64,000 nt of DNA, from NCBI RefSeq assembly GCF_014696435.1, contig NZ_JACJQG010000021.1, positions 53,768 to 117,767 of the forward strand. Direction: 5' to 3'. Positions 28,363 to 36,859 of this stretch are shown here, in pieces. This DNA comes from Calothrix anomala FACHB-343. Its GTDB lineage: Bacteria; Cyanobacteriota; Cyanobacteriia; Cyanobacteriales; Nostocaceae. Within the stretch, counting starts at the first letter, position 1, and each line of letters begins with the position of its first letter. A program made the position numbers and the translations under genes. Under the pieces are notes generated by a model. That model was not told the origin of the DNA, did not search any database, and was given only the letters and a program-made list of their open reading frames with translations.

Positions 28363-28767
28363 ATGGCAACAGAAACAATTACGCTGCAAATTCCAGAAAT
28401 ACTATATCAGCGCTTACTTAATACTGCTTACGCACAACGTCGCCCCATTGAAGAGGTAATTGTTCATGCTTTAAAAGTGGGTAGTCCGCCAGAATGGAAT
28501 GATGTACCAGAAGAATTCCAAGCTGAACTCGCAGCTTTAGATAAACTAGATGACAATAGCTTATGGCAAATTGTCCGCAATTATAAAACAGTAGATGAAA
28601 TGGAGCGCTATAACTATCTACTGGAGCGTAACTCTAATGGTAACATTACAGAGGCAGAGCAGTTGGAACTAATAGAACTGCGTCACAAAGCTGACAGTTT
28701 TATGCTTTGCAAAGCCCAAGCTGCTGTGTTACTTCGTTGGCGAGGACATCATGTCCCAACTCCGTAA
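28363..28767 (+). CDS. Small conserved protein, antitoxin-like N-terminus
   Basis: 134 residues. The N-terminus ATETITLQIPEILYQRLLNTAYAQRRPIEEVIVHALKVG resembles a ribbon-helix-helix/CopG-like antitoxin segment; the middle (PPEWNDVPEEFQAELAALDKLDDNSLWQIVRNY) and the tail (ADSFMLCKAQAAVLLRWRGHHVP) recur, as I recall, in cyanobacterial proteins found near HNH or PIN genes. No toxin follows here; the next gene is SMI1/KNR4-HEAT. Function is unknown. ATG at 28363, 61 bases after the Rpn gene. Confidence 0.75.
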   Translation: MATETITLQIPEILYQRLLNTAYAQRRPIEEVIVHALKVGSPPEWNDVPEEFQAELAALDKLDDNSLWQIVRNYKTVDEMERYNYLLERNSNGNITEAEQLELIELRHKADSFMLCKAQAAVLLRWRGHHVPTP

Positions 28768-28841
28768 ATAGTTGTGTCTAAATATATTCCTTAAAGCTGA
28801 AGAAATCAAATAGCTATTAGCGATAAGATTGGGTAAGGTTG

Positions 28842-29936
28842 ATGTCATTTCTCACAGAAACTTTAGAAAGAATCTTTAAGCATCTGCAACAATATAGACC
28901 AGAGGTGGCTTTACTTCTTAAACCAGGATTAACAATTGAAGCAATTCAATCTCAAATTCATGATTTACCTTTCTGTTTACCACAAGAAGTTTATGAACTT
29001 TACCAGTGGCATAATGGTATAGATTATTCAAATCTTTCAAAAAATGAAAATTTTCATCTTGATATTAATTTTATTCCTGGACTTGACTTTCTACCTTTGG
29101 AAGAAGCGATAAAATCCTCTAAAGAAATTGAGGAATTTAGGAATGAATATACTTCACCAGAGGATGAAAACTGTCATAAACCGTGGTTTCCAATTTTCGG
29201 TTCTGATGATTTAGAGTACTTAATTGTTTTTGGTGATTCTGTGAATAATGAAAATTCACCTATAATGCACTGTCATTTAGGAGGTGGAAGTCTACCTAAG
29301 TTTCAATATCCTAATCTGATAACCTTCATGATGGTAGTAGCAGAATGCTATGAAACAAATGCTTATTATATTGTTGAACCGTTGGAATCTAATTATCTGA
29401 TTTCATATTTAAACGAAGATGTAAAAAAAGTTGCTGAAATTGAACGTCAATACTTTACTGACCAAGTAGAGTCAGTATTAACAGCATTATCTCAATCGAG
29501 AGCTTTACTGGACGACAAAATATTTGATATTTTATATCGCTTTAAAGATCCAAGATTTTTACAACCAATGATTCACGCCCTTCATCTACCTTTATATGAA
29601 GTAGATAATGAAGAAGAAAACATCTTAATTCGTATAAGAGCAGCTATAATTCTTGGTGAGATTGGAGATTTGAGAGCATTAGAGCCTCTCATGAGAGCAT
29701 TAGAATATCGGCTAAATGAAGACCATGGATATTCTATTGCAAATACAGTAGCAGAAGTACTTAGAAAATTAGGAGACCCCAAAGCGATTAAATCATTGAA
29801 ATTATTTTTGCAAAAAAATAAACAGATTCTTCCAATATTTATACCATCACCTTCATGGCTGAAGCGCATTTCTCTTCAAGAAGCACGAAAGAAAGCGAAA
29901 TTCGCAATAAAAGAACTGGACAAGAAAAATTACTAA
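28842..29936 (+). CDS. SMI1/KNR4 (SUKH) domain fused to HEAT repeats
   Basis: 364 residues. The N-terminal 180 look like a SMI1/KNR4 (SUKH) domain: LPEEV-type LPFCLPQEVYELYQWHNG, then W-F-PIFGSDDLEYLIVFGD and the late LITFMMVVAECYETNAYYI. The C-terminal part (about 200-365) holds HEAT-like repeats, with LRALEPLMRALEYRL and LGDPKAIKSLKLFLQ. SUKH domains are known as immunity modules of polymorphic toxins and as scaffolds; HEAT repeats bind proteins. The fusion suggests a protein-interaction role, but no toxin lies near. The ATG at 28842 is preferred over a TTG one codon upstream. Codon use is AT-richer than in neighbouring genes, hinting at transfer. Confidence 0.8.
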   Translation: MSFLTETLERIFKHLQQYRPEVALLLKPGLTIEAIQSQIHDLPFCLPQEVYELYQWHNGIDYSNLSKNENFHLDINFIPGLDFLPLEEAIKSSKEIEEFRNEYTSPEDENCHKPWFPIFGSDDLEYLIVFGDSVNNENSPIMHCHLGGGSLPKFQYPNLITFMMVVAECYETNAYYIVEPLESNYLISYLNEDVKKVAEIERQYFTDQVESVLTALSQSRALLDDKIFDILYRFKDPRFLQPMIHALHLPLYEVDNEEENILIRIRAAIILGEIGDLRALEPLMRALEYRLNEDHGYSIANTVAEVLRKLGDPKAIKSLKLFLQKNKQILPIFIPSPSWLKRISLQEARKKAKFAIKELDKKNY

Positions 29937-30168
29937 GTCTTTTCAAATCAGCTTTCAGTTATGACAACTATCAAGTCTTTTGTCTTCTCTTGTCTGTGGG
30001 AAATTACACACAAAAAGATTTCACTAATATTTAAGACTCCTATATACTGCACAATTATAACGTTTAGATATGTTATAAACAATCAACAGAGGTAACATAT
30101 CCACAACAAATAAAGGGTAAAACCTTTACCCTTTAAGAAGAAATGTATACATATAACAAGAAGCTGAG

Positions 30169-30270
30169 ACTTAAGTTAAGTGATTCTCTAGCAAAGAGGC
30201 GATCGCATCTGTATGATCTTTCCTATATTGCTTTTTATCAATGCGTGCTACACAGTAGGTGCGCTACTGT
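30169..30270 (-). pseudogene. Decayed duplicate of the 3' end of the 2Fe-2S gene
   Basis: This stretch matches 31105-31206, the C-terminal coding end of the ferredoxin-like gene, from CTTAAGTTAAGTGATTCTCT onward at roughly 80 percent by eye, including GCGATCGC, TATTGCTTTTTA and AGGTGCGCT. It is non-coding now. It lies just past the stop of the Uma2 gene, so the Uma2 gene is bracketed by the real and duplicated ends. The remaining part of 29937-30168 has no recognised feature. Confidence 0.7.
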
Positions 30271-30272
30271 AA

Positions 30273-30848
30273 TCAACTAGGAAATATCTTGGATAATTCC
30301 AATAATAAATCATGAAAATTTGGTAAATTAACTGACTCATTAGCTAGAAAAATTACCTTGCGGCGATAACCAAATTTACCTTGTGCAGCTTGATAAGGTT
30401 CACTGTAGCATTCTAAATAATTATCAACTAAATTAAATATCCAGTAATCTGAAATACCTGCTTCTGCATAAAGGGGTAGCTTGATTTCTTGGTCATATTT
30501 TAAAGAAGAATCAGCAATCTCAATTAAGAGTAAAATATCAGATGGGGTGGGATGATTCGCTAAATAGTCATCTGAACGATTTCGCGCAATCACCAAATCG
30601 GGTTCGGGTTCGCTGTTGTCAGCAATAGTAATTGGATCTTGGGTTCTAATAGTTCCTTGTTCTTTAACAAGCTGGAATAACTCTCTAGACAACCGGGTAA
30701 GACAAACTGAATGTAGTGTACCTTTTGCTGCCATATTGATTATTTCACCGTTAATTAGCTCAACTCGTTCACCTTCTTTGAAAAAGCCGAGTTCTGCTAG
30801 GCGGTGATATTCAGCTATGGTAAAGCGTTTAGCGGTGCTTAGGCTCAT
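30273..30848 (-). CDS. Uma2 family (DUF820) putative endonuclease
   Basis: 191 residues. The family marks are RFTIAEYHRLAELGFFKEGERVELINGEIINMAAKGTLH at the start, then EPEPDLVIARNRSDDY and DILLLIEIADSSLKYDQEIKLPLYAEAGISDYWIFNL, which carries the PD-(D/E)xK-like catalytic residues. The ATG at 30848 fits the family N-terminus. It is intact, but its surroundings (partial gene duplicate on one side, a GTAGGTTGGGTT repeat on the other) suggest it was inserted or that rearrangement took place here. Confidence 0.87.
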   Translation of the reverse strand: MSLSTAKRFTIAEYHRLAELGFFKEGERVELINGEIINMAAKGTLHSVCLTRLSRELFQLVKEQGTIRTQDPITIADNSEPEPDLVIARNRSDDYLANHPTPSDILLLIEIADSSLKYDQEIKLPLYAEAGISDYWIFNLVDNYLECYSEPYQAAQGKFGYRRKVIFLANESVNLPNFHDLLLELSKIFPS

Positions 30849-30970
30849 AACAAATATGGAAATGCAGAGTTATTTGCATCTTACACTTTTATACGGAAAA
30901 TAGGCGGACTGGGAGCTTACCCTTTCCACCTGTATGATTTATACCAATTTAAAAAAAGAATGCGACAGAT

Positions 30971-31052
30971 GCGTAGGTTGGGTTGAACGAAGTGAAACCC
31001 AACATATACAAGGCGTTGGGATGTTGGGTTGAGGAACGAAACCCAACCTACA
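30971..31052. repeat. Inverted repeat of the GTAGGTTGGGTT family
   Basis: GTAGGTTGGGTTGAACGAAG on the left and GAACGAAACCCAACCTAC on the right, with an internal GTTGGGATGTTGGG. It is the inverted-order counterpart of the copy at 8648-8721. Confidence 0.7.
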
Positions 31053-31105
31053 TTTGTAGCAATAATTCTTCAATTAGGTATTATTTAGCAAGTATATTTG
31101 CTTGC

Positions 31106-31642
31106 TTAAGTTAAGTGATTCTCTAACAAAGATGCGATCGCTTCTGGATGAACTTTCTTGTATTGCTTTTTACCAATCCTGACAACGCAGTTAGGTGCGC
31201 TGCTACAGCGTTTTTGACAACCGGTATGTTCGATTGTTACTTTGTCGATTAAACCGCGATCGCACAAAGTTTTTTCTAATTCTGATAATAAGCCTTTGCC
31301 ACCTCGCTTGATACAACCAGCTTTTTGACAAACCATGATTTTAGCTTTGGTTTGTGGTGGTAAATGTTCAATGGGACAAACACCAGTCGATCTTACCCGA
31401 AAAGCCTTGAATTTGATTTCGCCTGTGTGCGCGTTTAATTGGCTAACACCATCAACGCGGATATGTTCTCCAGGTACTAAGGTGGAACCTAAAGCACCGC
31501 GCAATTCTTTGGGAACTTTTACTTGCAAATTCCCGGCTGGGATGGCTAAACGCAAATATTTAAATTTCCCTTCATCGCCAACAAAACCCAGGAATTCACC
31601 TTCAAGGTTTAATTCCGATAATGTCCGATATTTTTCACCCAT
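31106..31642 (-). CDS. (2Fe-2S) ferredoxin domain protein
   Basis: 178 residues. The first 100 form an all-beta domain of unknown role (YRTLSELNLEGEFLGFVGDEGKFKYLRLAIPAGNLQVKVPKELRG); the C-terminal 80 form a thioredoxin-like 2Fe-2S ferredoxin with cysteines in CQKAGCIKRGG and HTGCQKRCSSAPNCVV, spaced as in the NuoE/HoxE type fold. It probably carries electrons in the cytoplasm. I start at ATG 31642; the frame extends eleven codons upstream. Its 3' end has been duplicated at 30169-30270. nifT lies 367 bases upstream, with which it may or may not be related. Confidence 0.85.
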   Translation of the reverse strand: MGEKYRTLSELNLEGEFLGFVGDEGKFKYLRLAIPAGNLQVKVPKELRGALGSTLVPGEHIRVDGVSQLNAHTGEIKFKAFRVRSTGVCPIEHLPPQTKAKIMVCQKAGCIKRGGKGLLSELEKTLCDRGLIDKVTIEHTGCQKRCSSAPNCVVRIGKKQYKKVHPEAIASLLENHLT

Positions 31643-32009
31643 GTTTAGCAACTCACAATTCAAAATTAAACTCAAAATTAAACTTAGTTCAACCTGAATC
31701 TAAACGGGTGCTATCATGTCCAATACAATGCTTATATCATGTCCTTAAATTTAACAATAATTACAACTTTTGGCATTGCCTCAATAGTTTAAATTATGTA
31801 TATTTAAACATACATGATATCTTCAGAGCTAAATTACTATAGCATTACCTAATTATTGGTCTATCATCCATATCAAATGACGAATGACAAATGACAAATG
31901 ACAAATGACAAATGACCAAACTTAGATAGCTATAGCAATCAACTAGTTAGTTGGAAATGATATAAGAGATAGATGCTTCCCCAATTACTATCTCCCCCCA
32001 TAAATAATA
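31643..32009. other. Intergenic region between nifT and the 2Fe-2S gene
   Basis: Holds a run of ACAAATG heptamers at 31876-31918 (seven near-perfect copies). No gene or hairpin terminator is clear. It should include the promoter of the 2Fe-2S gene. Confidence 0.5.
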
Positions 32010-32213
32010 TTACGCAAGTCGTCTCGCTTCTACTGTTAGGGGTAAACTGTTTTCGTCTGGCATATCGCGAAATTCTAATTCCCAGCCGTTAGCTAAAGTC
32101 AGAATTTTCCCCTCAGCGCCGTCTGTTTCTTTGACTACGATTTCTTCTAAATCTTTTTTAGCGACGTAGACAACTAAATCACCGGCATCATTCTTCCGTA
32201 GCATTACTTTCAT
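32010..32213 (-). CDS. nifT: Nitrogen fixation protein NifT
   Basis: 67 residues, the usual NifT/FixU size. The sequence MKVMLRKNDAGDLVVYVAKKDLEEIVV and the C-terminal NGWELEFRDMP...LTVEARRLA are typical. NifT is a small beta-rich protein of the nif regulon whose exact role is unclear and is often dispensable. It overlaps the end of nifZ by 26 bases, so translation is probably coupled in the nifV-nifZ-nifT operon. Confidence 0.93.
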   Translation of the reverse strand: MKVMLRKNDAGDLVVYVAKKDLEEIVVKETDGAEGKILTLANGWELEFRDMPDENSLPLTVEARRLA

Positions 32214-32472
32214 TAATTTCCTCGACAGATTCTAGTTCTTTTTTCCGACAACCGATGACGAACCCTGTATGTAAGAAATGCACAGCATAGATATAGGATC
32301 TCTGCAAATATGTGCCAATACTTGCAACGTAGCCAACTTCTCCTTTTTTGGCTAAAACTACGCCGATGTCTTGACCGGGAAATGTGCCATCATTTTTAAT
32401 CAGTTTACGCAATCTGACTTTTTGGCCGATTTCAAAAGCTGGTGGTGAGTCAAGTTCAATTTCATCTTGCAT
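32188..32472 (-). CDS. nifZ: Nitrogen fixation protein NifZ
   Basis: 94 residues. NifZ assists maturation of the nitrogenase MoFe protein (P-cluster formation in Azotobacter). The family pattern FEIGQKVRLRKLIKNDGTFPGQDIGVVLAKKGEVGYVASIGTYLQRSYIYAVHFL is complete. It overlaps nifV by 11 bases at its start and nifT by 26 at its end, a tight three-gene operon as in other heterocystous cyanobacteria. Confidence 0.95.
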   Translation of the reverse strand: MQDEIELDSPPAFEIGQKVRLRKLIKNDGTFPGQDIGVVLAKKGEVGYVASIGTYLQRSYIYAVHFLHTGFVIGCRKKELESVEEINESNATEE

Positions 32473-33592
32473 GAGAATACCTCTGTTCTCTGGCTAGATT
32501 CAACAGTTCTTCGGTAGTTAGGCTACGTTTTTTCTCGATAGATTGTTGGCGTACTGCGTCTAAAACAGTTTGGGCTTCTTGGGAGTTAAGATAAATACCA
32601 TGCTGTTCTAATACGCTAGATACTAAATGACGACCAGAATGTTTACCAACTACTAACCGTCGTTCCCAACCTACTTCTTCTGGTGCAAATGGTTCGTAGG
32701 TAACGGGGTTTTGCAACACGCCATGCGCATGAATTCCTGATTCGTGAGCAAAAGTATTTTCGCCAACAATTGCTTTCCAAGGTGGAACTGTGCTACCTGA
32801 TGCAGATGCAACTAGTTGAGATAGTTCTAGTAATCTGGGAGTGTCAATACCTAAATCTACGCCATAAATGCGTTTAACGGCCATGACGACTTCTTCTAAA
32901 GCGGCGTTTCCGGCGCGTTCACCCAAGCCGTTGACTGTGGTATTTACTGAAGATGCTCCGGCTTTGATACCAGCAAGGGCATTAGCAGTAGCTAAACCAA
33001 AATCATTGTGGGTGTGGATTTCTAGGGGAATCATCAAGGCTGATGCTAGCCGCTTGACTTTATTGTAGGTAGTAAAAGGGTCAAGAACGCCTACAGTGTC
33101 GCAAAAGCGAAACCGCGATGCACCCCATTCTTGAGCATACAATGCTACGTCTAAGAGGAAGTTTTCATCAGCTCTTGAAGAATCTTCTCCGCCTACTGCT
33201 ACCCAAAGACCATTATCAACGGCAAAGCTGACACAATCTTTAAGTTTTTGCAGACTTACCCGCCATTGTCCGTGAAATTTAGCAGCGATTTGAACTCCAG
33301 AAACAGGAATTGCAATATGTACTCGCTCTAAACCGCAGACTAGAGAAGCCTTAATATCGGAAATCACCGCGCGGTTCCAGCCGAGTAATTTGGCTTGCAA
33401 ACCCAAGTTAGAAATTGCTGAGATAGCGCGTGTTTCTTCCTCACCCATCGCCGGAATCCCGACTTCTAATTCGGGTACACCGATGGCGTCTAAAAACTTA
33501 GCGATCGCAACTTTTTCTTCTAAGTTAAAAGCAACACCTGCTGCTTGTTCGCCATCACGTAATGTAGTGTCATTAATTAGGATTTGACTCAT
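32462..33592 (-). CDS. nifV: Homocitrate synthase
   Basis: 376 residues. NifV condenses acetyl-CoA and 2-oxoglutarate to homocitrate, the organic ligand of the FeMo cofactor. The HMGL-like TIM barrel shows [17 protein letters not shown] at the N-terminus, the metal-binding [19 protein letters not shown] and the glycine-rich [19 protein letters not shown]. The ATG at 33592 (MSQILIND) is preferred; the frame extends 17 codons upstream. It heads nifVZT. Diazotrophy is implied, although nifHDK are not in the window. Confidence 0.95.
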   Translation of the reverse strand: MSQILINDTTLRDGEQAAGVAFNLEEKVAIAKFLDAIGVPELEVGIPAMGEEETRAISAISNLGLQAKLLGWNRAVISDIKASLVCGLERVHIAIPVSGVQIAAKFHGQWRVSLQKLKDCVSFAVDNGLWVAVGGEDSSRADENFLLDVALYAQEWGASRFRFCDTVGVLDPFTTYNKVKRLASALMIPLEIHTHNDFGLATANALAGIKAGASSVNTTVNGLGERAGNAALEEVVMAVKRIYGVDLGIDTPRLLELSQLVASASGSTVPPWKAIVGENTFAHESGIHAHGVLQNPVTYEPFAPEEVGWERRLVVGKHSGRHLVSSVLEQHGIYLNSQEAQTVLDAVRQQSIEKKRSLTTEELLNLAREQRYSHAR

Positions 33593-33827
33593 CTCAAACA
33601 TCTCACTATGGGAATTATTCTTAATATTGTTTCTGGACTGCATTCCTGGTAGTCTGCAATCGCTACTAATGGTAAATGCCTATATATTTTCTAGAAAATG
33701 GCGGTAAATGCTGAAGAATCTTAAAAGACATGATTCATGACTCTTCATTATGCTCCATAAAAACTCAAGTCATCTGTATGAGAAAGAACCAAATTCCTGT
33801 ATCATTTACAAATTCTTTTTTACGTTA

Positions 33828-33915
33828 ATGGTTGACGGTTGACGGTTGACGGTTGACTGTTGACGGTTGACGGTTGACGGTTGACTGTTGACTAATGACT
33901 AATGACTAATGACTA
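33828..33915. repeat. Heptamer repeat tract (GTTGACG)
   Basis: About nine units of GTTGACG/GTTGACT followed by four of CTAATGA. It lies between the DUF2949 gene and nifV. The rest of 33593-33827 must hold the nifV promoter, but no clear NtcA-type GTA-N8-TAC site was picked out. Confidence 0.8.
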
Positions 33916-33919
33916 ATAG

Positions 33920-34117
33920 TCAACTTTGCTCATAGAGCCAGTCAAAAATCCGTTCTAGCTGCTCTAAATTAACTAGTCCATATTGCCAAAGCAGCATTGG
34001 TAAAGGGCCGTTATCTATTTTTTGATGTCGTAGCGCTACGGAAATGTCAGCACTGGAAAGTTCAAGCTCATTATGCAAAAAAGTAAGGAATTGTTTCTCG
34101 CTGTTGCGAATTACCAT
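33920..34117 (-). CDS. DUF2949 family small protein
   Basis: 65 residues. The sequence FLTFLHNELELSSADISVALRHQKIDNGPLPMLLWQYGLVNLEQLERIFDWLYEQ is that of the DUF2949 family, found in cyanobacteria; its role is unknown. It lies upstream of nifV on the same strand, separated by heptamer repeats. The stop touches that tract. Confidence 0.85.
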   Translation of the reverse strand: MVIRNSEKQFLTFLHNELELSSADISVALRHQKIDNGPLPMLLWQYGLVNLEQLERIFDWLYEQS

Positions 34118-34506
34118 AAGCGGACTTTACTATTTTAGATAGGGGCAAAGCTGGAAAATTAAAAATCACAACTCTACATTTGCAACTTCAATTTTCTAAT
34201 TGCCAAAATATGTCAAGAGAATTTCAGATTTAGCAGATGGAAAATAACCCCAAAACAAATGTGATACCAATTCGGAATTATTAACTAACAGGCTTCAGAT
34301 TTAATTTAGGTTTGGTGCGGTTGCATCTGTCGCCGTCAGGGAGAGAATTGATATTACTTCCTCAGTCTGCAATAAAATTGCTTAGGGAACAGTAACTTCT
34401 ACTTCCAATTCTCCGAGCAGATTATGCATATCTGCAAAAATTATCAATTATCCTGACAAAATCTCTTTTATTAAGTTGAGATTTTCGGCGAGATGGTAGT
34501 TTGTGC
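34118..34506. other. Intergenic region without a recognisable gene
   Basis: Nearly 400 AT-rich bases. It presumably holds the DUF2949 promoter. No hairpin with a U-tract was found for the upstream 85-residue gene. Confidence 0.45.
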
Positions 34507-34764
34507 TTAAGATTCAGGCTGATAGTGCCAACAATGTTCTAACCAATCTACCAATTGTTGACGGGACGCGAGAAATTGGATTAAAGTACTGCGAACTAGG
34601 ATTGCTGTTTGCAGACTATCTACTCGTACCAGCAAAGAACCATCAGGTTGACAAGAACATTCAATCCCTAATTCTTGTAAGCGGTGATAAATACGCCAGC
34701 GATCGCTTAGGGGAATATGCAATACGCGATCGCCTAGAAAGTCAGAACTACTAGGGGATAACAT
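34507..34764 (-). CDS. Small conserved protein between cysE and nifV
   Basis: 85 residues: MLSPSSSDFLGDRVLHIPLSDRWRIYHRLQELGIECSC and so on, ending in LVDWLEHCWHYQPES. Mixed alpha/beta in appearance, rich in Trp and Leu, with no signal. I know of similar small proteins in the cysE-nifVZT neighbourhood of Anabaena-type genomes, which supports a real gene; no function is assigned. A plus-strand frame over the same bases (34503-34754) is the shadow. Confidence 0.7.
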   Translation of the reverse strand: MLSPSSSDFLGDRVLHIPLSDRWRIYHRLQELGIECSCQPDGSLLVRVDSLQTAILVRSTLIQFLASRQQLVDWLEHCWHYQPES

Positions 34765-34774
34765 TTATAATTGT

Positions 34775-35072
34775 CCTTGGTCATTTGTCATTGGTCATTG
34801 GTCATTTGTCAATGGTCAATGGTCAATGGTCAATAGTTAAGAAAATCTCTACTTTTGACTTTGGACTGTTGACTGTTGACTCTGGACTTTTGTCAATAGT
34901 CAATGGTCAATGGTCAATAGTTAAAACAATCTCTACTTTTGACTTTGGACTGTGGACTGTTGACTCTGGACTGTTGTCAATAGTCAATGGTCAATGGTCA
35001 ATAGTTAAGAAAATCTCTACTTTTGACTTTGGACTGTTGACTGTTGACTGTGGACTTTTGACTCTGGACTTT
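34775..35072. repeat. Composite tandem repeat of about 80 bp, three copies
   Basis: Heptamers GTCAATG/GTCATTT open the tract. Then a unit of about 80 bp occurs three times, starting near 34816, 34895 and 34976: GTCAATGGTCAATGGTCAAT, AGTTAAGAAAATCTCTACTT, TTGACTTTGGACTGTTGACT in order. So heptamer tracts have been duplicated as a block. The third copy runs into the 3' coding end of cysE. Confidence 0.85.
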
Positions 35073-35793
35073 TGAGTTTTAATTCTTGCAGTTGTTGTTC
35101 TAATTGCTCGATGCGGGAAAGCAAGGAACGCATGACGCTGGCTTCGACATCGGGGAGTTTACCATGTTCTAGGGGTTCGCCTTGTTTGCGAGAAATAACC
35201 CGCCCTGGAATCCCAACTACGGTAGAATCGGAAGGGACATCGCGCAAAACAACTGAACCTGCGCCAACCCGAACGCGATCGCCAATTTGAATATTACCTA
35301 AAACTTTGGCTCCGGCTCCGATAACCACGTTTGCGCCGATAGTTGGATGGCGTTTACCGCTTTCCTTGCCGGTTCCACCCAGAGTCGCACCTTGATAAAT
35401 TAGCGTATAGTCACCAACAATTGCAGTTTCGCCAATGACTACACCCATTCCGTGATCGATAAATACACCTTTGCCAATTTCTGCACCAGGATGAATTTCA
35501 ATACCCGTGAAAAACCTTCCCAGATGGGAAATCAAGCGGGGAATGAAAACTACCCGGCGACGGTGTAACCAGTGAGCTAGACGATGTAAACAGATTGCGT
35601 GTAATCCAGGGTAGCAAAAGACTACCTCTAGCCAATTACGCGCTGCGGGATCGCGCTCAAAGATAATACGGAAATCACTCAATAATGGCTCAAACAAATC
35701 GCCAGAGAGTAGATTTTTCAGCAAGGAGGTATTTGCAGAATCCGGCTTGGTAGCAGTTTTGGGATTTCTGATACTATTTAATGACTGTTGCAT
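35017..35793 (-). CDS. cysE: Serine O-acetyltransferase, with a repeat-encoded tail
   Basis: 258 residues. CysE acetylates serine for cysteine synthesis. The left-handed beta-helix is marked by [56 protein letters not shown] and [20 protein letters not shown] use the ATG at 35793 ([10 protein letters not shown]); the frame opens upstream at a TTG at 35853. The last 17 or so residues ([17 protein letters not shown]) are encoded by the heptamer repeat, so the natural C-terminus near [10 protein letters not shown] has been extended or replaced. Its position upstream of nifVZT suggests the copy that supplies cysteine for Fe-S cluster assembly during nitrogen fixation. Confidence 0.94.
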   Translation of the reverse strand: MQQSLNSIRNPKTATKPDSANTSLLKNLLSGDLFEPLLSDFRIIFERDPAARNWLEVVFCYPGLHAICLHRLAHWLHRRRVVFIPRLISHLGRFFTGIEIHPGAEIGKGVFIDHGMGVVIGETAIVGDYTLIYQGATLGGTGKESGKRHPTIGANVVIGAGAKVLGNIQIGDRVRVGAGSVVLRDVPSDSTVVGIPGRVISRKQGEPLEHGKLPDVEASVMRSLLSRIEQLEQQLQELKLKSPESKVHSQQSTVQSQK

Positions 35794-36400
35794 CGGTACT
35801 TTCTGGTTGAAAAAGCCATGTGCTATTTTTCTGCTTATATCAGGCAGCTTCAAATAGGACAGTTTAGCCGATGCCCATTGAATTTATTGGATTGATTATA
35901 CTTGTACTCAAACCCTGTAACACCCATGACAGCGCAATTTCAAATTTATCTGGGGGTAGGGGTACTGGTATTTTCCGTTAGGGGTACTAGTATTTATGAG
36001 GTAGGGGGTTCAGCATTCCTGTACTCATCACCAAACCCCCAGCCTGTAATACTTCGCAATCATTTATCGAGCTTATTTTGCGATATATTAAGCTGTACTC
36101 AAACGCTAATTAATGTAAAGTAAGTAGGGCAACCTATGGCATATCTGTATTCCCAGTTACCTTTCTTATTTTATTATTTTGCTAGGGGAAAAACTTAATT
36201 TCTTAATTTTCTCTTAGGATTTACTGTCTGTAAATATGTATACTTTTTCCCACAATTGAGTTGTCCAGACTTATATTTTAACTCGCGCCGCAACGCATAT
36301 ATGCACAGCATACACCAAAGACTCTGCACTAATCTTTGAGAATACAGTTGGCGAATGGTGGGTATTAGTTCTCAATGGCGATCTAGATTCTTCTGTGCCT
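35794..36400. other. Intergenic region without a recognisable gene
   Basis: Contains the cysE promoter at its left side. A plus-strand frame at 35902-36123 has no family resemblance; GGGGTACT-like words repeat around 35955-36000. Nothing else is seen. Confidence 0.4.
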
Positions 36401-36591
36401 TACCCGACATACCGCCCGCAGGCTAGAAGCCTGGGGCTATCGTTACCAAGCCTCTAAAAGAGGCTTTGTTTGATTAGCCGCACCCTTATAGGGTGACGGC
36501 GGGATTTCGCTCGCGGTGAAAAATTGTACTCCTAATTCACCAACAGCATTCTTTTAGGGTGAGGGGATTTTCGCACATGTGGGATGCTCTC
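36401..36591. repeat. Hairpin cassette with a partial element end
   Basis: Head CTTACCCGACATACCGCCCG and CAGGCTAGAAGCCTGGGGCTA match the cassette at 1724-1857; the variable stem is AAGCCTC-TAAAA-GAGGCTT; the tail TAGCCGCACCCTTATAGGGT at 36475-36494 is shared with 1830 and 41644. About 75 bases on, TTCGCACATGTGGGATGCTC (36567-36589) matches the right terminus of the 41534-41694 element, so that family is represented here by one end only. Confidence 0.65.
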
Positions 36592-36697
36592 TATATGCAC
36601 AGCATACACCAAAGACTCTGCACTCATCTTCCTTGGCGCACTTGGCGCACTTGGCGGTTCATTACAGCAGTTTTCACCTATTTAAACCACATCTGTC

Positions 36698-36761
36698 GTA
36701 GGGGCACGGCACCGACAATCTTTTGGTACATACAATAATTTTACTAGTGCCGTGCCCCTAC
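36698..36761. repeat. Inverted repeat GTAGGGGCACGGCAC
   Basis: Perfect 15-bp inverted ends GTAGGGGCACGGCAC / GTGCCGTGCCCCTAC around 34 bases. Related copies: 37816-37878 and a collapsed form at 37126-37153. Confidence 0.75.
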
Positions 36762-36859
36762 AGCGTGGTCTATTTACAGGAAGATGCTGTAAAATATAAT
36801 GCTCATGGATAAGCGATCGCATTTCTCGCCACAATCAACTCACCCTTTGATTGCTTAAG

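Noticed and set aside
34785-35075. Plus-strand frame of 96 codons (repeated [15 protein letters not shown])
   Set aside because: It is a translation of the 80-bp composite tandem repeat, antisense to the cysE end.
35902-36123. Plus-strand frame of 73 codons
   Set aside because: No similarity to a known family; GT-rich repeated words make a chance frame likely.
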